Source: Saprolegnia diclina VS20
Taxonomy: Eukaryota > Oomycota > Saprolegniomycetes > Saprolegniales > Saprolegniaceae
DNA: 64,000 nt
Reading direction: 5' to 3'
NCBI RefSeq assembly: GCF_000281045.1
Contig: NW_008246125.1
Location: 188,270-252,269 of the forward strand
Position numbers and translations under genes: made by a program. The notes under the pieces are model-generated. The model saw nothing but the letters and a program-made list of their open reading frames with translations, was not told the origin of the DNA and did not search any database. This document shows positions 45,742-57,000 of the stretch, one piece after another. Numbering within the stretch: position 1 is the first letter of the stretch; every line of letters begins with the position of its first letter.

Positions 45742-46709
45742 TTATTGCTTGAATAATGATCGCGAAAAGTGAAGGTCATTGACTCCGGGTTGAATACTAA
45801 ATCTCATCGGTTCCAACCACTGGGTTCCAACCGGCCTGCCCACGCCCACCCTATGACTCCGTGGCCTAATGTCGGGCACTGATTTGAGCTGGGTGCAGGT
45901 CAGCAACAGCCTCTCGAATTGGTGGGGGGTAGCCTGGTTTTTGCGTCTTGTTGCACGAGGCACATACAGCGATCGCGCCGGAGGACCGCTCATGCAACAC
46001 AGCGGACTTATGGTAGCGCAAAACGTTCTTCTTCCAAGACCGGAGCTCCAAATGTCGCTGCCAGCGATCGCAAGTTGGACCAGACTCGTTGCTAATGAGC
46101 GCCTCGTCGTTGAATACAGAGCATTCGGGTTGCCAAGCTTAAGCGATAGTTCAGAAGCGCGAGACGAGGGTCGTTCGTGTAGGCGCGCCCCAAGAATTAT
46201 CTCTTCTTGGGTGTGATAAACGTCATGGTCAGTGCCCTCAAGCTCGCGTTTGCACTTGATTTCGATGGACATGGTCTTTTTCATGCGTCGGTCGCAAGCG
46301 GGGTTTGTTGCCACACGCGTCCGAGTGCGGTCACACATGACCACATCTACAGCAGCAGTGGCTTCAGCGGGCGGAACGGAATATGGCAATACATAAAGTA
46401 TTGGTCGCCATCACTCGAGAATATTATTCACACCGTCGCCAATTGTCTGCGCTGCGACAGCTGCACAAATGAGCTCAGCTGGGCACACCCTTCCATGGTA
46501 CTGGCAGCAGACCGCTTTCGAAGGTTGCGGTTGTACCGGTACTTCATTGCGTGTGGGAAGGAGCGCAGTGTGTATAGGTACGCGACCTGGACACTCGAAA
46601 GCAACGTTGTCAACTCGTCAAGACGGAGTTGAACCTGAAGAACCTGCGTCTCGAGATGCCAACTTATGTGGCGGTAGATATAGCGCCGGCGCTCGATGTG
46701 GCCGGCCAC
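45742..46709 (-). pseudogene. Probable broken M96 mating-specific/bZIP-START-like gene
   Basis: From 46709 on the - strand: RRRYIYRHISWHLETQVLQVQLRL..., a basic-helix start followed by a coiled stretch, then SFPHAMKYRYNRNLRKRSA. After 46428 another frame gives SSDGDQYFMYCHIPFRPLK, and then another gives RRMKKTMSIEIKCKRELEG. The order (basic/leucine helix, then an IPFR-containing START-like part) is like the oomycete M96 mating-specific protein family as I remember it. Stops and frame changes break it. Without a search the assignment is tentative. Confidence 0.35.
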
Positions 46710-46890
46710 TGCTAATGCTGCCCCGCTTGTGTCGCTGTACAGCTGTCACATCCTTCTGTAGAAGGGTCCATCACTGCACAGAGTCGCCAAGCGTCTCTGG
46801 GAGCTACGGCTCACACCGGATAAAATTATGCAGAAACGTGTCTTCGTTAAGTCGTACTGGCGCAAAATTTAGGTCCTTGGCCGTGGGATC

Positions 46891-48800
46891 CTATTGCTGC
46901 GGCTGACCGAAGTTGAACATGGGAGCGTTGGAAGTATCTGTGCCAAACATAAACTGGTCGTTCTGTACCGCGGGCGCGGCCATGTCGCTTTCAACTTCTT
47001 CGCCTTGGAAAAAGCGCTCGATGATCGTCATCGACTTGTTGTAAATGTCTATGTGGGTATGCATGCATGCATTCGGTTCCACACGATATCATCAAGTATA
47101 CCTTCACTCTCGCTGTACTGGAGCATCTGGATCTTCTCGACACCATCGCACTCGTCGACGAGGTTGGAGAACGCGTTCACAAATGTTTGGTTGGCTTGGC
47201 CTTCCTCTTCACCAATGCGCAAAATGTTCTCAAGGCCTTCGAGTGCGACTGTAATGACCTTGGCGTCGTGCAAGTCGAGAAGACTGCAGAGTGCGCCGAT
47301 ACAGCCTACAAGAGTCCGGCACTTGCATGCGACGTAAAGGCGGCGCACCAAAAAAGACCAGTTGCTTGATCTGGAGCGAACTGCCACCGGACGTTGCGTT
47401 CGAGATGGCCCATGCCGCTTCCTTGCGGATGTCGAACTCCGTCTACAGTGATAACTCGTCAGCAGATCGAGAGCGATGACTGGGGCGTACCGAGGCGCCA
47501 AGATACTGAATGAGCACGGGGAAGATATCAGCGTCCATAATGTTCTGGATCTGCTGGGTGTTGCCGGCCGTAATGTTGGAGATCGTCCAGCATGCTTCCT
47601 TGCGAATGCCCTTCTTTGGCGACTCGAGCAGCGCGCGCAGGCACGGCAAAACGTTTAAGTTGATCATGACCTGCGTCTGGATGTCGTTGCCCGTCACGAT
47701 GTTACCAACCGTGCGCAGCGCCGGGGTCTGAACCGACGGCGAGCGGTGCATGAGCAGCTCAACAATACGGCGACAGACGCCTGCCTCGATGACCGCCTGG
47801 ATTTGCGGGTTTTCGCCATCCGAGAGGTAGCTCAGCGCCCAGCACGCATCCGTGAGAACTTCGTCGTCTTGCGTCAAGATGAGCTGTGCAAGCGTCTGCA
47901 ACGCTGGGCGTACACTACAACGATGCAAAATTAGAACAAATTTGGGCTGAAACATTGTACTCGTCAAAGCGTGGCTTGGGCTTGCCGCGGCAAAAGTTGG
48001 AGAGCGTCCACGTCGCGTTGCGCAGCATCGTGGTCTTTGAGTTCGACGTTAGCTGCTGCATGAGTGGCCGCAGTGCGTTGCAGCTCAGAACGATGTCGCG
48101 GCACTGAGCAGAGTCGCCAGCAATGTTGCCGAGCGCCCAAACAGCCTGCTCGCGCACGTCGTCGTTCGGCGAGAGAAGCAGTTGACAGAAGATGGGCACG
48201 GCGCCGCTGCTAATGACCGTACGGGTGTGGTCTGACGTACCAGAGGCGATGTTTGTGAGCGCCCAAGCTGCCTCGAACTGCAAACTCGGGTAGTCCTCGC
48301 GCTTCAAGAGTTCGACGAAGACTGGCACGACCCCAAGCTTGATGACTTCTTCAATCGGAGGGTTCTTCTCTATAGCACGAGTTTGACGATTTTTCGATGA
48401 CATTCATAGCGTTACCAATCGAAAGGAGCTTGCGAAACTTGCTCACAGACGCGAGCTGGACCTCCGAGTCGGGGCTCTGCAGGTTCATGCACATCTGCGG
48501 CAACTCGGCAAGCTACAAAATGGGTTTTAACGTCCCTGGCGACCGGAATAGTCTGGTGTACCTTTTCGAGAAGTGACGGGTCAGCCATACCCATCGTCAT
48601 GGGCACGCCCGCGGATTCCGCCTAAAATCGGGTCGCATGAGCGTCGACAACACGCGCGTGGGGCGTACGGCCAGACGTCGGCGCTGCTGGAGCTGCTCTT
48701 CGCGCTTGACCTTGCGGATCTGGATCGTTGTGTCCTCGCGCTTCTTGCGCTGGTCCTCGACGTCGATGCCCTTCTTGAAGTTGTCTTTGCGCGTCGCCAT
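46891..48800 (-). CDS. Importin subunit alpha (karyopherin alpha)
   Basis: Eight exons; introns 48622-48668, 48513-48561, 48370-48415, 47915-47960, 47443-47490, 47306-47348 and 47049-47101; 525 residues, the usual family length. The N-terminus is an importin-beta-binding domain ([34 protein letters not shown]). Ten armadillo repeats follow with the hallmark ladder [70 protein letters not shown] and [14 protein letters not shown]. The protein ends in a Gly/Phe/Gln-rich tail. It recognises nuclear localisation signals and is recycled through the nuclear pore. Each Trp-x-x-x-Asn pair expected for NLS binding is present in the central repeats. Confidence 0.97.
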
Positions 48801-48964
48801 GCTTGCTTCTCGACGAGTGGAATGCTGTCAACCAGACACAAGAAACGAAGAACCGGTTCAGGTTTCCGGTCCCAAAATATCCGAACGATGCTTTAACCGG
48901 TTACACGGTTGCAGTGCAATTTTAGACACCATGATGGACCTGATTCTCATCGCGGTTTTGGATC

Positions 48965-49482
48965 GTGGCAGGAATTGCGGCCTTCATCGCGTTGTTGTGC
49001 CTCTGCTCGTTTGGTCGCCCGCCGCTGCCGCCGCGAACATACTACGACGACGAGCATTTGGCATTCGACGAGTGCTACACTCTGGGTGCTGGGCTCTACC
49101 TTGGCGACGATCAGCACCCGACCTGTGAAGCCATCCCGCGGGCCCAGCGCGGTCGATTTGTCGTGCAAGCAATCACGTCAGAGACGGCTGGCGCTGTTAT
49201 GCGCGAACCTTGGACGCCTACCTTCTAGGACGACATCAAGCTCGCGCACTTATTCACCAAGCAAAATTGCATCAAGGAGCGCAAGGTCCGGGAAGTTCCC
49301 AACAAGGTTCGATGAGTTTGCATTAACGTTAGGAGCCTATTTTGATTCCCGTCGGAGAAAGGTTCATGGTGCTCTGGGTCAAGCAAGACGCTTGTAGACG
49401 AAAACGCTGTTTATCTTTTAACACAGTTCAACAAGCACGCCAAGTACACAAGACCGGCACCCTCGAGCCACCGGAGCCCTAG
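48965..49482 (+). CDS. Small secreted or membrane protein (start and introns unresolved)
   Basis: From 48965 a frame reads a hydrophobic segment (AGIAAFIALLCLCSFG) and RTYYDDEHLAFDECYTLGAG up to about 49228. After a TAG, the continuation DDIKLAHLFTKQNCIKERK, then EPILIPVGERFMVLWVKQDA, ends at 49482. Two introns are likely (one ending at 49228, one about 49285-49332), and the true ATG must lie upstream because the first codon of this frame is GTG. A competing frame from the ATG at 48934 (MDLILIAVLDRG) is less coding-like. Type II anchor or signal peptide is inferred from hydrophobicity. No family recognised. Confidence 0.45.
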
Positions 49483-49687
49483 CGGTCTCATCTGCGACGT
49501 CCAACGTCCATCGATTTTTGCTGCGACCTTTGCTGCGATTGCTGCTTTACATGACAAGTTTTGGGACCAAGTAGTTTTGCTTGAACACGGCAAGCGCCAA
49601 GATATGCCACATGTGACCAAGATGACAAAGTCACGTTTTGTAACGAGGCAACTCGTTTATACTAGTATCATAACGCTCACTACACGC

Positions 49688-50948
49688 CTACGCACCCATT
49701 TCGGTCATTTGGCTCTGCATTGTTTCGAGCAGCGCAAGACTGTGGGCGACTTTGGCTCTTGTATCGTCGCAAACGTCGTCCTCGGGTGCTTCGTGAATCA
49801 GAGTATGCAGTCGCGCGAGGGTTGACAGCATCTCGGCTGGCTTCATTCGGTCCATGAACTCTGCCATCGTTGGCGCCTCGTCATCTTTTGGCACCGTCAT
49901 GAGAGGCAGCGACACTGCTGCGGGAAGTACGTCGTCGTCGCTGTGAGGCGACTTGGTCTCGAACGCGGCACAAAACGCGGGCTCGTCGACAACGTTGTCA
50001 GTTGCAGGGACAGGGGAGAGCGGTGGCACGAGCGTCACCGGGCCTTCCATAAGCGCTGTGCACCGGGCACCAAGTGCACGTGTGAGCGCCATGCGCGTGT
50101 GCTGCACTCGAAGAACCTTGGAGAGACAGTGGTATCCGAGCACAATGAGCCCCGTTCCTGTGATCACGTAGCCTTGATGCCACGGGTCGCAGAACACGCA
50201 CGCGACCAAGGCCAGAATTGTGCCAGTGGCAATCAGCGCGGCAAATGATGCCGACCAGAGCTGCTCAACAAGCGGAGAAATCGTCGGATGCCGAATTGCG
50301 AGCGCCTTGGCCACGAGCTGCGCATCGTCTGCGTCGGTCAGCTGCCACTCTTTAAGAACCGTCGCTGTGTCCATGATCGTTGTCGCGTACGGCCATAGCT
50401 GACTGTGCAAAAAGCCGTGCAGATGCACAACGAAGGGATCCGTCGGCGCCAGCGGCGCGCACTCCAGCAGTACCACGAGCGCTGTGTAGCAGACAAGTCG
50501 CATCTACCCCAGAGCCATGGTTTTAGACCAAGTTATGACGGACGACAAGCATTACGTTTTCGGGCGAGAGGCGCTGAACGGGAATACGCTGCGTTATCGC
50601 GCCGAGCAGCGTGTCGAGAGTTTCGGGCACCGTGCGAGCAATCGTCCCTTTGGATTCAATCAGGAGCGATACCATAAGCGATCTGGCGCGGTCGAGTACG
50701 TCTGCGTCGTCATTGGCCATGTTTGTGAGTACGGCAGCGAGACGCATCATGGCCTCCATGCGGTTCTCGAACGTCAGGTCCTATTTTCCATGAATTGAGC
50801 CTTGAAGGGATGGGTTACGTGATCATACGTTCTCGAGGAGGCGGCGCTTCGAGCATAGAATGTTGAGTGCTTCTAGCACATCGCCTCGACTGGTGGATGC
50901 GAGGCCAAAGAGGAGACCGCGGTCATAGGCGGTCTCGTCCATGCGCAT
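49688..50948 (-). CDS. Two-TM protein of unknown function
   Basis: Three exons, introns 50781-50828 and 50504-50555, 386 residues starting MRMDETAYDRGLLFGLAS. The first 120 residues are helical and soluble-looking (FENRMEAMMRLAAVLTNMAN). Two TM helices lie close together near residues 200-245 (SASFAALIATGTILALVACV and GYVITGTGLIVLGYHCLS). The C-terminus is acidic and ends in a possible coiled coil (SLALLETMQSQMTEM). The start is 154 bp from the divergent mS37 gene. No family recognised. Confidence 0.72.
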
Positions 50949-51102
50949 GTTCTTCTGCTCGTTGCTGAAGAGAGACAAGGCGCTTTTGCCGCCGTCGCTA
51001 CGCAGTTTTAAACGTCGCGTATCCGGATTATACCGGATACACTACACGCACTTTATTGAAGGCAACGTCGAGTGGTGGTTGGCAGAAGCAGATTGATCCA
51101 CG

Positions 51103-51348
51103 ATGGCCAAGTTCACGCACGAGCAAATGAAGAAGATGACGCGCCGCGTGGCGTCCGAGTCGACCGAGTGCCAGCCTGAGTTCCTTCTCTTCATCGGCGC
51201 CATGGCCAAGCACAACTGGGACTCGAGCAAGTGCGTGCGCGAGTGGCGGGACGCTTTCAACTGCGTCGCTGGCAACCGTAACAAGGGCAGCGCCAAGCAA
51301 AAGTCGACGCTCAACTACCACGTCATGCGCCTCGCCAAGGGCTTGTAA
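51103..51348 (+). CDS. Mitochondrial small-subunit ribosomal protein mS37 (MRP10/CHCHD1-like)
   Basis: An intronless 81-residue gene. KCVREWRDAFNC is a CX9C motif. ECQPEFLLFIGAMAKHNW aligns with the first helix of CHCH proteins but has only one of its two cysteines. The tail KQKSTLNYHVMRL matches the KxTxNYHLxRL end typical of MRP10/mS37. The protein is expected in the mitochondrial ribosome small subunit after intermembrane-space or matrix oxidation. Loss of one partner Cys would remove one of the two disulphides. Assignment is by motif only. Confidence 0.75.
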   Translation: MAKFTHEQMKKMTRRVASESTECQPEFLLFIGAMAKHNWDSSKCVREWRDAFNCVAGNRNKGSAKQKSTLNYHVMRLAKGL

Positions 51349-51965
51349 ATATTAGGATGATCCAAGCGTTGCCTGCATAATAGAGCGGATGCCATGACCT
51401 GGACTCGCCCCAGTACGACACAGTATGGAACTACACAGTCTACTAGGGAGGCTAGGACCTCAAAATCAAGGCATGGACAGCGTTGCTATGTCCCATGTAC
51501 AGCCACGTAGCTTTCCCGCCAAGCAGCTGGACAAAGCAAAGCTTGACGCTGATAGTAGTCATCTCGAGGTCGTCCAGAGGATTCTTTGGTGTCCTCGCGT
51601 TGTTGAGCCTCTTTTAGCGGCTGAACAACAACGACCAATCTTATTACAAACCTTGTTCGACAACGCCGTCCAAACGCTAGCAGTCAATGCAGTCATCAGC
51701 GCCACAAAACAGAGCGACATCCAGCTTTCGCGTTGAATCTGACAGGGCAACGCCAACTAGTATTCCTGCCCAAAGCAGCGTAATCCTCACACTAAATAAT
51801 AAAGTCAAGTGGGCACAACAAAAATAGTGCTCAGGTCAAAGTCGTTGGAGCGGATTGTAGAAATTGCTTTAAATCACATAGAATTATCAAGTAATAAGAA
51901 TATATAAAATACGCGAGGATCTTCCCCTTTTGGCATCAGTTTCCAGGACGAAGCGAAGAAGCAGC
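51349..51965. other. Spacer between co-directional genes
   Basis: About 617 bp. The last 150 bp are AT-rich with TATATAAAAT at 51901, likely the promoter of the SYLF gene. No gene seen. Confidence 0.45.
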
Positions 51966-53099
51966 ATGGCAGCCGAGGCTAAAGAAGCGATCACAACGAT
52001 GGAGGGCGCCCTCAAGTACGCGGTCAAGACGATGGACGACTTCTTCGACCCGTCTATCGACAACGACAAGCGCATTCCAGTGGACCTCATGCAGGGTGCA
52101 AAGGGTCTCGCCTTCCTAACGGTGATCAAGGCCGGCTTCATTTGGACGGGTAAGGTCGGTACGGGCCTGGTGCTGGCCCGGCTGCCGGACGGCCGCTGGT
52201 CGGCACCATCAGCTATCGGCACGGTCGGCATGGGCGTGGGTTTCGAAGCGGGTGGCCAGATTATCAACTACATGATCATCCTCAACTCGGAGGCCGCTGT
52301 CAAGTCGTTCATGCAGAAGGGCCAGTTGTCGGCTGGCGCTAACATCGAATTCGCTGCTGGGCCATTCGGTCGCGCTGCTGGAGCAAACGCCAACATTTCA
52401 GCGCAAGGTATCGCCCCCAACTACACGTACAGCCACAGCAAGGGCCTCTTTGGCGGTGCGGGGCTCCAAGGTTCGGCGATTGCCGCGCGCTCAGACATCA
52501 ACAAGACGTTTTATGGGCGCGAAATCTCGCCGTCTGAGATCTTGATGGGCGGTGTCGACCAGCCGGCGTCTGCGGCGCCGCTGTACGAGGTTATTGACCG
52601 CGTGCTCGCGCTGCCGTCACAAGGCAACCCTTTGAGCAAGCTGCCGTCTATGCCGGCTATGCCCTCCATGGCAGGCGTCCCAAGCGCAATTCGCGCCAAG
52701 TTGCACATGCGTGAGCCGATGCCATCGGCGGTTCAGGGCAGCGAGGTGCAGGTGGTGTACCAGCGTGTCCTCGCGTCTATCGAGTCTGTTGCTGGACTCG
52801 AGTTTGTCGCCGACTTCAAGGTCAAATGCAAAGAGTTTGGCCAAAGCAAGATGGAAGACGCCGCGTTCATCACGTTCATGGCCCAGGCCTTCAACGCCCA
52901 GCAGCGTGTGACTTTGTACCCGGTATGCTACGTTTCTTATATGCCTAGAATCTGACCTGTGCTTAGGATGTCGTACGCCTTTTGCAAGACAAACATAAGC
53001 GTCAAGTGCTCTGGGTACGTTGGAATATCCAAACCATGTATCTAACGCATCCTCTTTCAGAACGCCTACTTGGACGCTAAAGAGGAAGGTACGATATAG
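51966..53099 (+). CDS. SYLF-domain (Ysc84/SH3YL1-like) lipid-binding protein
   Basis: Three exons, introns 52923-52966 and 53015-53060, 347 residues. The SYLF core spans residues 25-210: DPSIDNDKRIPVDLMQGAKGLAFLTVIKAGF, GTGLVLARLPDGRWSAPSAIG, GMGVGFEAGGQIINYMIILN and GPFGRAAGANANI. The fold binds phosphoinositides and, in yeast Ysc84, actin; the proteins act in endocytosis. A linker rich in Pro/Met (SKLPSMPAMPSMAG) joins a C-terminal helical domain of unknown type. No FYVE or SH3 domain is seen. The ATG at 51966 is the first in frame. Confidence 0.9.
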
Positions 53100-54024
53100 C
53101 GACATCGTTCGCAGGTCATTATTAATTTACTACTACTTGCGTAGTGGCCGCGACAACGCCTGCAACATCGGCCGCAGCACCGTCGCTCTTTTAATGCGAA
53201 TCACAGCCGTTAAAACGTTGGGCGTTGGAGGGTTAATATACGCCCAACACCGTTTGCACACCTGCGGTTACTTGTGCGCTCAACGAAGGTAGTTTTGCGA
53301 AGTACGAAACGGAGCAGAACTAGATTGGAGTAGTAAGTATTACATGACTATATAGCGCGTTGACTGACACTTGGTGTCCCGTGTCACGAGCTCTTGAAGT
53401 CGCTGTTGGTAGCGCATGTGAGTCCCGTTGCCAAAACTCTCTCCACCGAGTCACCGAGAAGTATCGGCTTCGTCCAGAGAAGCATGATGGCACCCCAGTC
53501 CACAAATCGTTGTTGTTGGAATGAGTCTATTGAGATATTATTTCCTACACGTCCACAATTCGTATTGCATTGCTGCAGCTGCTTGCAGTGTCCTTTGAAT
53601 TGTACTAGTACGAGCTTTGTGTATTGAAACCTTCGTGCTTCATATTATGACCACGCTGGCAGAGGTGAGTAGTGCTCCTCGCTGACGCTAGCTCGCGCAA
53701 CCATGTCACAGAAGTCAACACGAGGTGCTATTGCGATTTGATCTCAACGAGCCACGTGCCATCATACAGAGCCCAGGTGCATGTCCACCTTCAAAACCGC
53801 TGCTCTACGAAGATAGACGCACGTAATAAAACAAACGACGCACAAAATTTATTTCTCTTAGATATTCATTTACCTGGTACAATAAAGTGAATGCATGCTT
53901 TGCAAGTGTTTTTATTGTTAACAATCGGAATGCATACAAGCCACAAGTAGATATTAACGAAGTGAGATCGAATTTGGCTGCCTGAACCGTTATCGAGCTT
54001 ACGGCCGTGAAGATACCAGCGACA
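53100..54024. other. Intergenic region holding repeat copy 2
   Basis: 925 bp between co-directional genes, AT-rich, with the 41-bp repeat at 53509-53549. No gene seen. Confidence 0.5.
53509..53549. repeat. 41-bp dispersed repeat, copy 2, flanked by direct repeats
   Basis: Identical to 37669-37709. Here the left flank GTCCACAAATCGT (53498-53510) and the right flank GTCCACAATTCGT (53551-53563) agree at 12 of 13 bases, as an insertion with target duplication would. Confidence 0.8.
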
Positions 54025-57000
54025 ATGGAGATGGACGCACGGCAATTTCCGCCCCTCGATGGTCTGGGAAATGGAAGCATATCCCCAGAAGATGCATACG
54101 AAGCGCTGCAGAGAAGCACTACGTACGCCAACCCAGAGCTCCCGACGTACCTTGCCTCGCTGCTGCTCAATCTGCCGGACGATGGCGTCGACGGGACGCT
54201 GCGGCTTCTCGAGTGTATCTTGGCTGGGGGCACCGCAAGCTTCGAGACGTTCCTCGCGACGCGTGCCAACTTATATGGACAAGCCAGTCGCTCCAAGTGC
54301 GAAGAGGTCTGGAACGGTGACCACATCGCCTACCGCTGCCGAACGTGCGGCTTGTCCGACTCGAGCTGCATGTGTGTGCAGTGCTTCGACCCAGCTCAGC
54401 ACGAAAACCACGACTACCGCATCTACCGGTGTAGCTACGGTGGCTGCTGCGACTGCGGCGACGAGCTTGCGTGGAAGCCATCAGGCTTTTGCAAGACGCA
54501 CTGCTCCGCGCCGTCGGTTCCAATACCAGACATTGCAAGCGAAGAATGCGCGCGATTAGATGTGGTCCTGGACTCGATTTTGGAGCTACTCCTATCGCTC
54601 TTGCGCATGGTCTACAGCGAGGTGACGGTACCGGGTACGTCCGCGGCCTCGACGCACACGCTACAGACTACTCAGTACTGCTTCTCGGCCGCCGGCCGCA
54701 CGTACGACAGCTTTACGCCCCGGACGCAGCTTCTCCTCCGTCGACTAGCACAGTGTCTATCGTGGCTACAACCCATCGTGACGAGTTGCGTTCAGTACCG
54801 AGCGCGCATGTGCCGCGCGCTGCAGATGCCAACGCACTGGGGACCATCCTCGACAACGATGCTCGACGCGTGCCTGACGTTCGGCATTCTGTTCCCGCTC
54901 GAGTCGGCGGATGCGCTCGGCGTGCTCTTTCTCAAGCTGCTCTTCGACAAGGACTTTAAGGTGCGCTTCACGGCAGCTTTCTTGGCCGCGTACCCGTTCT
55001 ACATACGCCTCTACAATGTCCACTTGGAGAACGAGGCGGCGCACACGCACGTGAGTCGCTTCATCGACCGCTTATTCTGCCAGCTCTTTCACAGCGCGGC
55101 GCAGCTCCACCAAATGGACCTCAGCGGCGCGACGCCCGTGCCTCCCATCCATGGCCACAATTTTGCCGTCAACGCCCGTCGCACCGCGACAGAGCAGCTC
55201 GTGCACTACCTGCTCGCGCACTTGCTCGCGCTACTCAAGCAGACGCTGCGTGGAACGACGATCGACTGCAACCATGACTTTCTCAAATTGCGGACCTATT
55301 CACGCTTCTGCTCGGAGCTGCGCACGCTTCTTGTGCACCCGCCCATTGCCGGTCAAGTCGTCGCCTCGTCCTTTACCTGCGATTTACAGGTGCGGCATCG
55401 TTTATTTAGCAGGCTCTAACGACCATGCAGCTTGAAGCCGACTCCATCATGGCGACGCTTCTCGACATCTTGTCCACGATGCAGTGCATGGACCTCCAGA
55501 CAAAGCAGCGAGACCGCCACATCGAGTTCGAGTCGAGCGTACGTATATGGATTTGTAGTCAGTCGGTGGTTGATGTGTTGGCTGCAGTCGTGGACAGCGT
55601 CCTTCGTACTGGACTATGAGGTCATGCTCGTGTGGCAATACATTTTGCTCGGATATCGTCGATGCATGACTGTGCCGCCCTCTGACGACGCGTTTGGGGC
55701 TCCCTTTCGGTGTGCCATTACGATATCATCTCATCTTGAACCTCACATGTGTATGCGCAGGGATCCACCGTTGAACCCGTCAAAGTCGCCCTTCGAGCTC
55801 CCGATGTTGGCGCAAGGACTTTTGGCGCCCATTGAAGCAAAGCTCGCGGCGTGGTGCTGTGAGAGCATGGGCCAAGCAACATGGCCGCGCCTTGATAGCG
55901 CCACGTGCAGTTTGCACTTGCCGCTGCACCACTTTTATGCAAGCGCGCTCAGTGACATGATGGCGGCGCTCGCAGGAGGTACAATCCAAACCTCGAGCTT
56001 GTTCATGACAATCTTGTGTGTTCAGATCCCAAGGCGCTGCTGGCTCTGCTGCGTCGGCCTGGCGGGGCCTTTTGGCACACGGTTGTGTATCACTCAGTGC
56101 AAGTGCAGCATTTCGTGCGGTCAATCAAGTGCCATCTCTGGGTTCTCAACGGGCAGTCCATGTGGCAGCAGGTGTATCATTACCACTCACGCCATTGGCG
56201 CCACCACGGACTGCACAAGGACCTTTTTCTTCTCCAACTTGGCGCTGCTCTGGACCCGGCATTTGTGGCGGACCTCGTCTCACACTGGCTTCCCGACGAC
56301 AAGGACGCGTCGCCGCTGATGCTCGACGAGCTCCTAAAGCTCGTGCTCCAGCTCGTATTGGACCCAACGCACATTGGGGCGCTCTCGTCGTGGCAGCTTC
56401 TGGTACAACTCTCTGCCTGTTGGACGCGGCTTGACCGGGCGTAGATTCGAGAGGTCAAGCACTGGCTTGGCACGGGACCGTTGACACGCACCGAGTTTGT
56501 CTCCAAGTGCAACCTAAAGCTTCTCGATGCGATAAAAGAGCACACGAAAGAAGAAGACGACGACATTCTCAACCGCGCACTGGAACAAGTCGGCGTGAGC
56601 TCGTCCGTCATGGCTGCGACGTCGGGTGGCTCCGAGCCGTCGCCACAAGCAGTTCTGCAGGGTCTGGACAACCATCCGTCGTCAAGCACGTCGACGTTTA
56701 CGCTGCAGCCAGCGCTCTGGGCTGACATTTGCCCCTACTTTGAGGCATTTACACTCATGGACGCGCAAAAGTGCGAGCAAAACCGACCAACGACGCAAGT
56801 GGTGTTGCCGCCACTGGATCACGTGCTCCCTTGCCTTGACGCGCGCGACAGCGTGCAGTTTGCCGTCATTTCGGCGCTGCTATCAAGTCACCTGCTGTTG
56901 GCACTTGTGTATCGCGTCCTTCACACCGAGACTCAGCTTTCTGAGGACGCCAGCGTTGTACAAACCGCATTGCACCTTTTGTACACGGCGGTGTCGATTG

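Noticed and set aside
51425..51736. 103-codon frame between mS37 and SYLF genes
   Set aside because: No domain, weak codon bias; probably chance.
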